Assembly: GCA_029884165.1 (NCBI GenBank) | Contig: JAOUIH010000016.1 | Location: 1-54,455, forward strand | Direction: 5' to 3' | Length of the DNA stretch: 54,455 bases | From: Gammaproteobacteria bacterium | GTDB lineage: Bacteria > Pseudomonadota > Gammaproteobacteria > Steroidobacterales > Woeseiaceae | Part shown: one piece after another, positions 25,696 to 32,975 of the stretch | Layout: each line of letters begins with the position of its first letter | Position numbering within the stretch: the first letter of the stretch is position 1 | Position numbers and translations under genes: made by a program | The notes under the pieces: model-generated | Databases searched by the model: none | What the model saw: the letters and a program-made list of their open reading frames with translations, nothing else | Told to the model about the DNA's origin: nothing

Positions 25696-25742
25696 AGCCT
25701 CCCGGTACTGCCGGTGAGGCAAGAGGTATGCCCCGGAGGGCT
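25696..25742 (-). promoter_or_regulatory. possible S6:S18-binding leader of rpsF
   Basis: In the rpsF 5' leader, read on the minus strand, an outer stem pairs AGCCCTCC with GGAGGCT. It encloses a small hairpin TGCC-TCACC-GGCA, then GTA and an unpaired CCG next to the closing stem. A CCG bulge beside a stem is the hallmark of the known S6:S18 autoregulatory motif. The match was made by eye; covariance was not tested. Confidence 0.4.
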
Positions 25743-25837
25743 CCGCCGTTCAGCGGGACGCGAATCCTAACGGAGGTAGCGGCCTCGCGCAAGCAAAACC
25801 CCGATGAAATCAGGGAAATAAACGGGCATCCGGGACC

Positions 25838-26617
25838 TCAGTCCCCGCCTGGCGCGGCCTTCAGACTGCGCTGCCGCAAAGTCTCGTACAGGCAAATTCC
25901 AGTCGCCACGGAGACGTTCAGGCTGCTGACGGTACCCAGCATGGGAAGGTTCACCAGCTGATCGCAACGATCGGCCACGGGCGCCCCCAGCCCGGCGTGT
26001 TCGCGCCCCATGACCAGTGCCAGCGGCCGCCCGAGTTCCGCCTCGAACAGGCTGGACGGCGCCGCGTCGCTGGTTCCGAGCCGCAGGACCCCGTAGTCGC
26101 CCAGCCAGGCGAGCACCCGCACCAGGCTCGGCACTGCGGCAAATGGCAGGACCTCGGCCGCCCCGGCAGCGACCTTGCTGACGGTCGGGCTGAGCCCTGC
26201 CGCCCCGTGCCGCGGCACGACGACCGCATCCACGCCGGCCGCGTCGGCCGTTCGCATGCAGGCTCCAAGGTTATGCGGATCCTGCAGCCCATCCAGCAGC
26301 AGGAGCAACAGCGGCGGGCCGCCGGAGGCCGTCAGGCTCCGTTCCACCAGCGTCCTGAGGCCGGCTTCGTCGAGGACCGTGCTGCGCTGGACCTCCGCGA
26401 CGATACCCTGGTGACGGGGCTCTCCGCTTATCTGCGCCAGGCGAGCCCGGTTTGCGGGCTGGATTTCGATGCCCCTCGCGTTGGCCGCATCGATCAACGC
26501 AGCAACCCGCGGGTTTTCCGTTTGATATTCAGCAAAGATTTTCCTGATTCGGACCGAGGGTCGGGCGAGCAGTTCCTCGACGGCCCGCAGGCCGGTCACG
26601 TAACTCGCCTTGCTCAC
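25838..26617 (-). CDS. rlmB: 23S rRNA (guanosine-2'-O)-methyltransferase RlmB
   Basis: 259 residues. SPOUT/TrmH family enzyme that makes Gm2251 in the 23S P-loop. N-terminal L30e-like substrate domain (VTGLRAVEELLA, ARLAQISGEPRHQGIVAEV) and C-terminal knot with LLLDGLQDPHNLGACMRTAD, LALVMGREHAGLG and MLGTVSSLNVSVATGICLYE. The start is a GTG overlapping the rnr stop by GTGA, the usual rnr-rlmB pair. Confidence 0.97.
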   Translation of the reverse strand: MSKASYVTGLRAVEELLARPSVRIRKIFAEYQTENPRVAALIDAANARGIEIQPANRARLAQISGEPRHQGIVAEVQRSTVLDEAGLRTLVERSLTASGGPPLLLLLLDGLQDPHNLGACMRTADAAGVDAVVVPRHGAAGLSPTVSKVAAGAAEVLPFAAVPSLVRVLAWLGDYGVLRLGTSDAAPSSLFEAELGRPLALVMGREHAGLGAPVADRCDQLVNLPMLGTVSSLNVSVATGICLYETLRQRSLKAAPGGD

Positions 26618-28830
26618 CGACGCCGCCCGCGTTCGGGGCGGCGGAAGCGATCGCGGCGCACGCCCGCCCGGTCGGCGAGACTGAAGTCTATCCGGCGCGT
26701 TTCCAGGTCTACGCGCTGCACGACGACACGCAGGCGGTCGCCCATGCGAAACGTGCCGCCGGTATTCTCACCCCGCATACTCATCGTGGCCGAATCGAAC
26801 GTGTAGTAATCGTGGCCGAGTGCCGATACATGAACCAGGCCATCAATACCGCATTCATCCAGCTGAACGAAAACACCGAAGCCTGTGACACCAGTAATTG
26901 CGCCGTCGAATTCGCGGCCGACCTTGTCTTCCATGAACTGGCACTTCAGCAGCGCCTCGACTTCCCGGGTCGCCTCCTCGGCCCTGCGCTCGTGCGCCGA
27001 ACAGACTGAGCCGAGCCGCTCCATCCGGTCCGCCGAGTATTCGTACCGCGCCGGCGTCTCGCCACGCAGGATGTGCCGAATGGCGCGGTGTACCAACAGG
27101 TCCGGATAGCGCCGGATGGGTGACGTGAAATGCGCATAGGTGTCGAGCGCGAGACCGAAGTGGCCGATGTTGGCCGGCGTGTATTCCGCATGAGGGAGCG
27201 ACCGCAGCATCGACATCGAGATCGCCGCGCTATCCGGCCGATCCCTCACCTGGTCGACGATCTTCCTGAAGTCCCTTGGCTGGACGTGCTGGGGATGCGC
27301 GACCTTGAGGCCGAGACTGACCAGGTACTGTCGCAGCTCTTCGAAGCGCTCCGGGTCAGGCTTGGCGTGGACGCGGTACAGCCCCGGAATCCTGTGCCGC
27401 CGCAGGAACTTGGCAGCCTGGACGTTGGCGGCGATCATGCACTCCTCGATCAGCCGATGGGCATCGTTGCGTTCAACCTGGGCGATGCTGACGACCTCAC
27501 CCTCATCTCCGAGGCGAATCTTGGTCTGCGGAATATCGAGTTCGAGCGCGCCGCGCTTGTCGCGATTTCGCGCCAATGCCTTGTAAAGGCCGTGCAGATC
27601 ATGCAGTACGTCATGAACGCGCGACGGTATACCGTGATCCCGCTGTCCGGTGAGAAATGCATTGACCTGGTTGTACGTCAGTCGCTCCGTCGACCGCATG
27701 ACTGCCTCGAAAAAATGCGATCGGGTGACCTTGCCCTCGCTCGAGATCCGCATGTCGCAAACGAGGCAGAGCCTGTCGACTTTCGGATTCAGCGAACATA
27801 ACCCGTTCGACAGGATCTCCGGCAACATCGGCACCACGCGGTCAGGGAAATATACCGACGTGCCGCGCCGCAAAGCCTCCTTGTCGATGGGCGAGCCGAT
27901 CTCGACGTAATGGGCGACATCCGCAATGGCGACCAGGAGGCGCCAGCCGCCATTCGACGTCGGGTAGCAATGCACGGCGTCATCGAAGTCCCGGGCGTCC
28001 TCGCCATCGATCGTCACGAGTCCGAGGTCCCGCAGATCCTCGCGCCCGCGCAGGGCCTCGGGCGGTACGCGCCTGCCGAAACGACGCGCCTCTGCGCCCA
28101 CCTCGGCAGGCCAGCCGTCGGGAATCCCGTGTGCGTGAATGGCGATATCGGTCGCGATGCCCTTTTGGTGAGGGTCGCCGATGACGTGTACGACAGTCCC
28201 GGTCGCCTGCTGCTGGTCTGTCGGATAATCGAGTATGCGTACTACGACGTACTGCCCGGGCTTTGCCGCGCCGGCCTCGTCTTTCGGCACCAGTATCCGG
28301 TGACCGATCCGGGGGTTGTCCGGTATCACGAGACCGATGCCTCGCTCGCGGATGAACTGGCCGGCGACTTCCTCGGTGCCGCGCTCCAGGATTTCAACGA
28401 CACGGCCGGCAGGCCGACCACGCCGGTCGTCGCCGGTTATTCGAACGACGACGCGATCCCCATCGATGACGGTACGCGCGTCCCGCGCCGACAGGTAGAT
28501 GTCGTCGCCGCCTGCGTCGGGCCGCAGGAACGCATAACCGTCGGGGTGCCCGATAACGGCGCCGGGCACCAGGTCGAGCTTTTCGGCCAGCAGGTACTCC
28601 CCCTGCCGGTTACGCAGGACCAGGCCGGCACGGATCATGCCCTGCAGCCGTTCGGACAGCTGCTCCTGGCCTTTCTGCGACTTCAGCTGGAACGCGCCCT
28701 GAAGCTCCTGCTCGGAACGCGGAGCAGCGGCCTCGCGGAGAAATTCCAGGATCGCGTTACGGTCCGGAACCGGGTGTTCGTATGATTTTCGTGTGGTTTT
28801 CTTCGACGTCGATTTTCGTTTCTTGGCCAA
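26614..28830 (-). CDS. rnr: ribonuclease R
   Basis: 738 residues from a TTG start. 3'-5' exoribonuclease for structured RNA, rRNA quality control and mRNA turnover. N-terminal helix-turn-helix (ILEFLREAAAPRSEQELQGAF), two cold-shock domains, RNB catalytic domain (VTIDGEDARDFDDAVH with the metal-binding aspartates, SPIRRYPDLLVHRAI) and a C-terminal S1 domain (DRLRVVVQRVDLETRRIDFSL in parts) with a short arginine-rich tail. The TTG at 28830 gives AKKRKSTSKKT and has GGGAG nine bases upstream; the open frame further upstream is not protein-like. Divergent from tRNA-Leu. Confidence 0.96.
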   Translation of the reverse strand: MAKKRKSTSKKTTRKSYEHPVPDRNAILEFLREAAAPRSEQELQGAFQLKSQKGQEQLSERLQGMIRAGLVLRNRQGEYLLAEKLDLVPGAVIGHPDGYAFLRPDAGGDDIYLSARDARTVIDGDRVVVRITGDDRRGRPAGRVVEILERGTEEVAGQFIRERGIGLVIPDNPRIGHRILVPKDEAGAAKPGQYVVVRILDYPTDQQQATGTVVHVIGDPHQKGIATDIAIHAHGIPDGWPAEVGAEARRFGRRVPPEALRGREDLRDLGLVTIDGEDARDFDDAVHCYPTSNGGWRLLVAIADVAHYVEIGSPIDKEALRRGTSVYFPDRVVPMLPEILSNGLCSLNPKVDRLCLVCDMRISSEGKVTRSHFFEAVMRSTERLTYNQVNAFLTGQRDHGIPSRVHDVLHDLHGLYKALARNRDKRGALELDIPQTKIRLGDEGEVVSIAQVERNDAHRLIEECMIAANVQAAKFLRRHRIPGLYRVHAKPDPERFEELRQYLVSLGLKVAHPQHVQPRDFRKIVDQVRDRPDSAAISMSMLRSLPHAEYTPANIGHFGLALDTYAHFTSPIRRYPDLLVHRAIRHILRGETPARYEYSADRMERLGSVCSAHERRAEEATREVEALLKCQFMEDKVGREFDGAITGVTGFGVFVQLDECGIDGLVHVSALGHDYYTFDSATMSMRGENTGGTFRMGDRLRVVVQRVDLETRRIDFSLADRAGVRRDRFRRPERGRRR

Positions 28831-28863
28831 TCCAGTTTGCTCCCGTCGAGCGGCCCGCACCGA

Positions 28864-28893
28864 TTGACAGAACGAGGCACATTTGAGTACAGT
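28864..28893 (+). promoter_or_regulatory. promoter of tRNA-Leu
   Basis: Perfect TTGACA (28864-28869), 18-base spacer, TACAGT (28888-28893). The start of transcription would be near 28900, about 34 bases before the mature tRNA 5' end. Confidence 0.6.
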
Positions 28894-28914
28894 GCGCGAC
28901 CCGCGGCAAGGCAA
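28886..28914 (-). promoter_or_regulatory. possible rnr promoter overlapping the tRNA-Leu promoter
   Basis: On the minus strand TTGCCT (28914-28909) and TGTACT (28891-28886) are 17 bases apart, four of six matches each. Its -10 box lies on top of the tRNA-Leu -10 box, so the two divergent transcripts may compete. Confidence 0.35.
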
Positions 28915-28933
28915 TTGTACGCGGTTTCGCTGT

Positions 28934-29020
28934 GCCGAGATGGCGGAATTGGTAGACGCGCTAGCTTCAGGTGCTAGTGGGGGTAACCCCGTGGAGGTTC
29001 AAGTCCTCTTCTCGGCACCA
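28934..29020 (+). tRNA. tRNA-Leu (anticodon CAG)
   Basis: 87 bases with encoded CCA. Acceptor stem gccgaga/tctcggc followed by A and CCA. D-loop tggcggaattggtagacgcg; anticodon stem ctagc/gctag with loop ttcaggt, anticodon CAG at 28968-28970. Long class II variable arm (tgggggtaacccc) and T-arm gaggttcaagtcctc. It decodes CUG. No integrase or second copy of its 3' end is seen. Confidence 0.97.
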
Positions 29021-29030
29021 AACGACTAAG

Positions 29031-29060
29031 ACGGCCCCTGCTGGGGCCGTCGTCGTTTTT
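29031..29060 (+). terminator. intrinsic terminator of tRNA-Leu
   Basis: Perfect 8-base arms acggcccc/ggggccgt with loop tgct (29031-29050), followed by cgtcgttttt. It lies 10 bases after the CCA end and works only on the plus strand. Confidence 0.85.
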
Positions 29061-29080
29061 CGGACCCGTACAGGGCCCGT

Positions 29081-31150
29081 TCAGGCCGCATCCAGGTAGC
29101 GACCAAACCACTCCAGCATGCGCTCCAGCCGATCCTGAATATAGCTCGGCTTCGACAGTCCATGATTCTGGCCGGGATAGATGACCAGTTGCGTCGGGAT
29201 GTCGAGGCTCCGCAGCGCCTGGTACATCTGCTCCGAGTTGATCAGCGGTACGTTGAAGTCCTTCTCACCGCACATGAACAGCGTCGGCGTCTTGATCCGG
29301 TCAGCATGGAAGAACGGATACGAGATCTTCAGATAGGTTTCGATCGACTCCCAAGGCAGACCCAGCTCATTTTCGTACTGCCAGATATACTGGTCGGTGC
29401 CGTATCCCGTAATCATGTTTGAAATTGCCGCACCCGATACGGCGGCGGCGAATCGATTGTCCGTGGCGATCGCGTAATTCGTGTTGATGCCACCGTAGCT
29501 CCAGCCACCAATGCCCAGCCGATCCGCATCTGCGAGCCCCTCTGCGACCAGTTTGTCCACGATGGCGTGAATATCGCGAATTTCGAGATTACCCCAATCG
29601 GCATAGATCGCCCTCGAAAATTCGCGTCCCCGCCCGGAACTGCCGCGGTAATTGGGCATCACGACGAGATAGCCCCGCGTCGCGAATACCTGCGCGGTCG
29701 GGTCGAACTCGTACCCATCCTGTGCTACCGGTCCACCGTGGACATAGGCAATCGTCGGGTAGCGGATGCCCTGGCGGAAACCGGGTGGTTTCACGAGCAT
29801 TGCGCCAACCCGGGTGCCGTCGTCGCTGACCGCATCGAAGGACTCGACGCTGCCCCAGTCGAAGCTGCCAACGAGTTCGCCGTTGTGATCGCTTAGCATT
29901 CGGCCGTCGGCAGCCCGGTAGATTTCGGTCGGCCGCTGCCCGAAGGATGCTGCAACGACGAGGCCACGGGGACCGACCTCGAACGAATTCACGACACCGG
30001 CCGTGTCGTTCCCCGGGAAAATCTTTCTGACCGCGCCGCCGCGCGCCGGCACACTGGCAGCAGATCGCACGCGATCATCTTCAAATACGAAATACAGTGT
30101 CCGGCCGTCGCTCGACCACTTGACGGACGCGGCATTCCTGTCGAGATCACCGGCGGGTAGCTGTGGGTCGCCGCCAGTGACCGGAATGACTGCCAGGTCA
30201 TCCGGGTCGTAGCCGGAGTATTTGGCGGGCCCGCCCCGCAGATAGGCGATACGATTTCCGTCGGGGCTGAAGACCGGGTTCGAGTCCGGCCCCTCCCAGG
30301 TGGTCAATTGCCGCGCCTCCGCGCCTGCCTCGGCGGCGGCAACGTAAATGTCCGAGTTCTGGTGTCGATCCGGGTCGCCCTGCCGCTTGCTCGTGAAGGC
30401 AATCATGCGTCCATCGGGCGACCAGGCAGGATCCGTGCTGTCGTAGGGCCCGTCTGTCAGGAGCGTTGCTACACGCCCTGCAAGTTCGAACAGATACAGC
30501 CGCTCGTATCGCCGGGCAAGGTGATCGAGGCCGTCCCGCTTGAACCGGTACCGGTCGATGACAATCGGCTCCGGTGTATCGTTCTTCTTCTTGTCGTCTT
30601 CCTGCCCGGCATCGTCTTTCTTCTCGGGATCTCGCGCAACGATGACCAGGCGCCCGCTATCGGGTGACCATTCGAAGTCCGAAACGCCGCCGGGCAACTC
30701 GGTCAGTCGTGCGGCCTCGCCTCCCGCACGATTCAGCAGCCAGACCTGGCTCACGCTCTTCGGGTCGTCATCGCCGTCGGCGGAGGCGCTCTCCCGTGCC
30801 GCCAGGAATGCGAGGTATTTTCCGTCGGGACTGAACCTCGGATGGCCCTCGCTGCTGTCCTCGGTGTGGGTCAATTGAATCCGGCTCGCACCGCTCCAGT
30901 CGACCATGTAGAGATCCGTCTGACGCTGATCCTTATCGACATCGGTCGACCTGACCGAGTAGGCAACCCAGTCGCCGTCTGGCGAGATCGCGGTATCGCT
31001 TACATCCCTGATCTTATGTACGTCGCTTGACTGGAAGAGCCGCAGACCGTCGTCCTGAGCGATCGCCCAGGACGGAATCAGCGCACTTGCGGTTACTACG
31101 ACGCAAGATTGCACAGTCGACATAAGGCTCCGACTTCGTTTCCTGTTCAA
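29081..31150 (-). CDS. secreted S9 family (prolyl oligopeptidase-type) peptidase
   Basis: 689 residues from a TTG start with GGAG seven bases upstream. The reading gives a basic n-region (NRKRSRSL), a hydrophobic core and a likely cut after SWAIA, so export is predicted. N-terminal beta-propeller with repeated SPDG(K/N/R) motifs (RFSPDGKYLAF, AWSPDGRMIAF, VFSPDGNRIAY). C-terminal alpha/beta hydrolase: nucleophile in GGWSYGGINTN (about residue 550), Asp in CGEKDFNVPL (about 629), His in GQNHGLSK (about 662). It is expected to cleave oligopeptides. A charged insert (KKDDAGQEDDKKKNDTPEP) sits in the propeller. An ATG nine codons later (MSTVQSC) is an alternative start. Standalone gene. Confidence 0.93.
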   Translation of the reverse strand: MNRKRSRSLMSTVQSCVVVTASALIPSWAIAQDDGLRLFQSSDVHKIRDVSDTAISPDGDWVAYSVRSTDVDKDQRQTDLYMVDWSGASRIQLTHTEDSSEGHPRFSPDGKYLAFLAARESASADGDDDPKSVSQVWLLNRAGGEAARLTELPGGVSDFEWSPDSGRLVIVARDPEKKDDAGQEDDKKKNDTPEPIVIDRYRFKRDGLDHLARRYERLYLFELAGRVATLLTDGPYDSTDPAWSPDGRMIAFTSKRQGDPDRHQNSDIYVAAAEAGAEARQLTTWEGPDSNPVFSPDGNRIAYLRGGPAKYSGYDPDDLAVIPVTGGDPQLPAGDLDRNAASVKWSSDGRTLYFVFEDDRVRSAASVPARGGAVRKIFPGNDTAGVVNSFEVGPRGLVVAASFGQRPTEIYRAADGRMLSDHNGELVGSFDWGSVESFDAVSDDGTRVGAMLVKPPGFRQGIRYPTIAYVHGGPVAQDGYEFDPTAQVFATRGYLVVMPNYRGSSGRGREFSRAIYADWGNLEIRDIHAIVDKLVAEGLADADRLGIGGWSYGGINTNYAIATDNRFAAAVSGAAISNMITGYGTDQYIWQYENELGLPWESIETYLKISYPFFHADRIKTPTLFMCGEKDFNVPLINSEQMYQALRSLDIPTQLVIYPGQNHGLSKPSYIQDRLERMLEWFGRYLDAA

Positions 31151-31724
31151 CGTGAAACTCCTTCGACCGGCTGCCCGGACGACAGGGCAGCAAGAAACGC
31201 AACAAACTCCCGCACTTTGCCACGATTTGAGCAGTGATGCCTCAATCACCCCCAAGATCGATCACGCTTGGAGAAACACCTGGCGAGCTCATGGCTCGGA
31301 GCCCCCTGCCCTTCGGCGGCGCTGCGATCAATCGCCTGTCGGCGCGGTATAATTGATTGTTTTTGGGATCGTTTCCCGAATACCGCGACGATCCTCAGCG
31401 CGCTGCTGCCGGCCGCGGCCCGAGTGTGGCGCGCCGCCGGCAAAGGCCCGTCCTGGAAGCATGAGCGAGCCTCAGCGCGGGCCGGCGATGACCGGATCCG
31501 GATTGCGCGCCCCGCAATCGGCATGTTAGGGTGTGGCTCATCTGGCGCATTCCTGTCCTTGTCCGTTCGCACTGACCTGAGCGCCCCTGGTGCGGGAATT
31601 CGCGTGCAGTTCGCACGCAAGTTGCACCCACTCAGCCCCGCTGTACCCAGCCGTTTCCGGGGCGACTTCACAATATATGCGGCGCCCCGGCGCAACTGAT
31701 TCAAGACAAGCGGAGACCAGATCG
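31151..31724. other. about 570 bases without recognisable gene
   Basis: Space between the divergent S9 peptidase and FKBP-like genes. Open frames here show no family features. A perfect TATAAT (31348-31353) on the plus strand has no good -35 box, but would start a transcript near 31360 with a leader of about 365 bases before the FKBP-like gene. GC-rich inverted stretches are present between 31400 and 31500. No match to 6S, 4.5S, tmRNA or RNase P RNA was recognised. Confidence 0.5.
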
Positions 31725-32051
31725 ATGAGCGATGCAGGCAACACTGTAGGCTTCGAGTACACGCTGAAGCTCGAGGAAGCCCTGTCAGATCTCGCTATCG
31801 ACGACACTTCCTCGGTAACCCTGAAGCCTGAAGATGCTTACGGGCTCGTCAAGGACGATGCATTCCGGGAAGTGCCGATAGATCAGATCCCGGAGCCCGC
31901 GAGACAGGTCGGCACACAGCTTCGGGCCGACGGATACAACGGAGTGATTCGCGTCCACGAGGTGAAAAGCGAATCCGTGGTGCTGGACTTCAATCATCCA
32001 CTGGCGGGCCAGACACTGACTTTTGCCGTCCGAGTCCTGGCGGTCGGTTGA
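31725..32051 (+). CDS. SlyD-type FKBP-like protein lacking the active-site segment
   Basis: 108 residues; ATG with GGAG upstream (cggagaccagatcgATG). The end SESVVLDFNHPLAGQTLTFAVRVLAV and the middle SVTLKPEDAYGLV and FREVPIDQIPEPARQVGTQL (partly given) are clearly those of SlyD/FKBP peptidyl-prolyl isomerases. After VGFEYTLKL the protein jumps straight to EEALSDLAIDD. About 28 residues are missing that normally carry the Asp-Gly turn, the YxHGxGQI active-site loop and the first part of the helix. Without them prolyl isomerase activity is unlikely; the insert-in-flap chaperone part is shortened too. It may be a decaying gene or a repurposed chaperone. The next gene follows at 36 bases. Confidence 0.75.
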   Translation: MSDAGNTVGFEYTLKLEEALSDLAIDDTSSVTLKPEDAYGLVKDDAFREVPIDQIPEPARQVGTQLRADGYNGVIRVHEVKSESVVLDFNHPLAGQTLTFAVRVLAVG

Positions 32052-32087
32052 GTCGACATTCCCTTTAAGTCTTTTTGAGAAAAAATC

Positions 32088-32360
32088 ATGCCGATGTCAT
32101 TCGATGCAGCCCAAACGGAAGACTACAAGCTCATCTCGGTCGAGCGCATGCCGCCGCCGGGCGAAGAGCCGGCCAAGGACTGGTATCGCTACAGGATCGC
32201 CCTGGGCCCGAACAAGATCGTCGGCTACAGGCGCGGCAGCCTTAAGGCCGTGAAAGAACACGTAGCCGGGGTCATTGCACAGTTGAACGAGCGCCGCTCC
32301 AGCAAGTCGAGGGGCCGGGTACATCTCCCGCGATCAGAAAAGCGCACGAAAACTGCCTGA
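32088..32360 (+). CDS. small conserved-looking protein of unknown function
   Basis: 90 residues, not recognised. Sequence runs MPMSFDAAQTEDYKLISVE, then DWYRYRIALGPNKIVGYRRG, then SLKAVKEHVAGVIAQLNERR and a basic tail (SKSRGRVHLPRSEKRTKTA). It suggests a short beta-alpha fold with an aromatic patch and a basic end, cytoplasmic. It is 36 bases behind the FKBP-like gene on the same strand, so likely co-transcribed. Confidence 0.6.
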   Translation: MPMSFDAAQTEDYKLISVERMPPPGEEPAKDWYRYRIALGPNKIVGYRRGSLKAVKEHVAGVIAQLNERRSSKSRGRVHLPRSEKRTKTA

Positions 32361-32450
32361 CATTCGTTCCCCTCCCAGAGCCTTCGCCACCTATCCGCGC
32401 CGACCCTTGCTATACTCGGCGAGGTCCGCTTGCCACTCGAGGATAGGGCC

Positions 32451-32828
32451 ATGAGACCAGTTTCCGCAGCGCTCGGCTTTCTGCTTCTCGTCAACGGATC
32501 CTCCTATGCGCAGGATACTCAGGTGTATCGCTGCTCCCTCGGCGACCTACAGCGCCGGGTCGAGGTGTTTCACGAAACCGGCGTAACGGTCCCCTGCGAA
32601 GTTCACTATTACAAGGACACTGAGGCGCCCGGCGAACGGCAGGTTCTCTGGAGCGCGTCCAGCGTGGAAGGATTCTGCGAAACCAAGGCGGCCGAGTTCG
32701 TCGGGCAGCTGCGTGGCTGGGGCTGGGATTGCACGGCAGATGCAGCACCGCCACCGGAACCCAGTATTCCAGCCGACGATACAGGTGACCTGGCGCCGAG
32801 CGAGCCCGGCGAAGAAACCGGCTCCTGA
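32451..32828 (+). CDS. small secreted protein of unknown function
   Basis: 125 residues. Signal peptide MRPVSAALGFLLLVNGSSYA, probably cut before QDTQV. The mature part has four cysteines (28, 49, 76, 94), enough for two disulfides, in YRCSLGDLQRRVEVF, VPCEVHYYKD, GFCETKAAEF and WGWDC. It ends in a proline- and acid-rich tail (PPPEPSIPADDTGDLAPSE). The ATG at 32451 has GAGG eight bases upstream. A periplasmic location is inferred; function unknown. Confidence 0.65.
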   Translation: MRPVSAALGFLLLVNGSSYAQDTQVYRCSLGDLQRRVEVFHETGVTVPCEVHYYKDTEAPGERQVLWSASSVEGFCETKAAEFVGQLRGWGWDCTADAAPPPEPSIPADDTGDLAPSEPGEETGS

Positions 32829-32975
32829 GCCCCGGTCCAGGGCGGCGTTCTCCTCGCTGCCTGTTGTTGCGAGACAAAGCGCGTCTCCCGACGACCAGGC
32901 GGGCGGCTGATGGTGTGCCGAGCGTTTTCCTGTACCATGCGGCGATCCCGTGTGCCCAGCCAGTAAAGGATCGAC

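Noticed and set aside
28934..29020. tRNA-Leu as an integration site of a mobile element
   Set aside because: No integrase, no repeated tRNA 3' end and no change to phage- or plasmid-like genes nearby.
31360..31724. 6S, 4.5S, tmRNA or RNase P RNA gene
   Set aside because: None of the conserved cores of these RNAs could be read in the stretch.
32829..32975. Glycine riboswitch upstream of the AGCS symporter
   Set aside because: The conserved core elements of that riboswitch were not found in the 147 bases.
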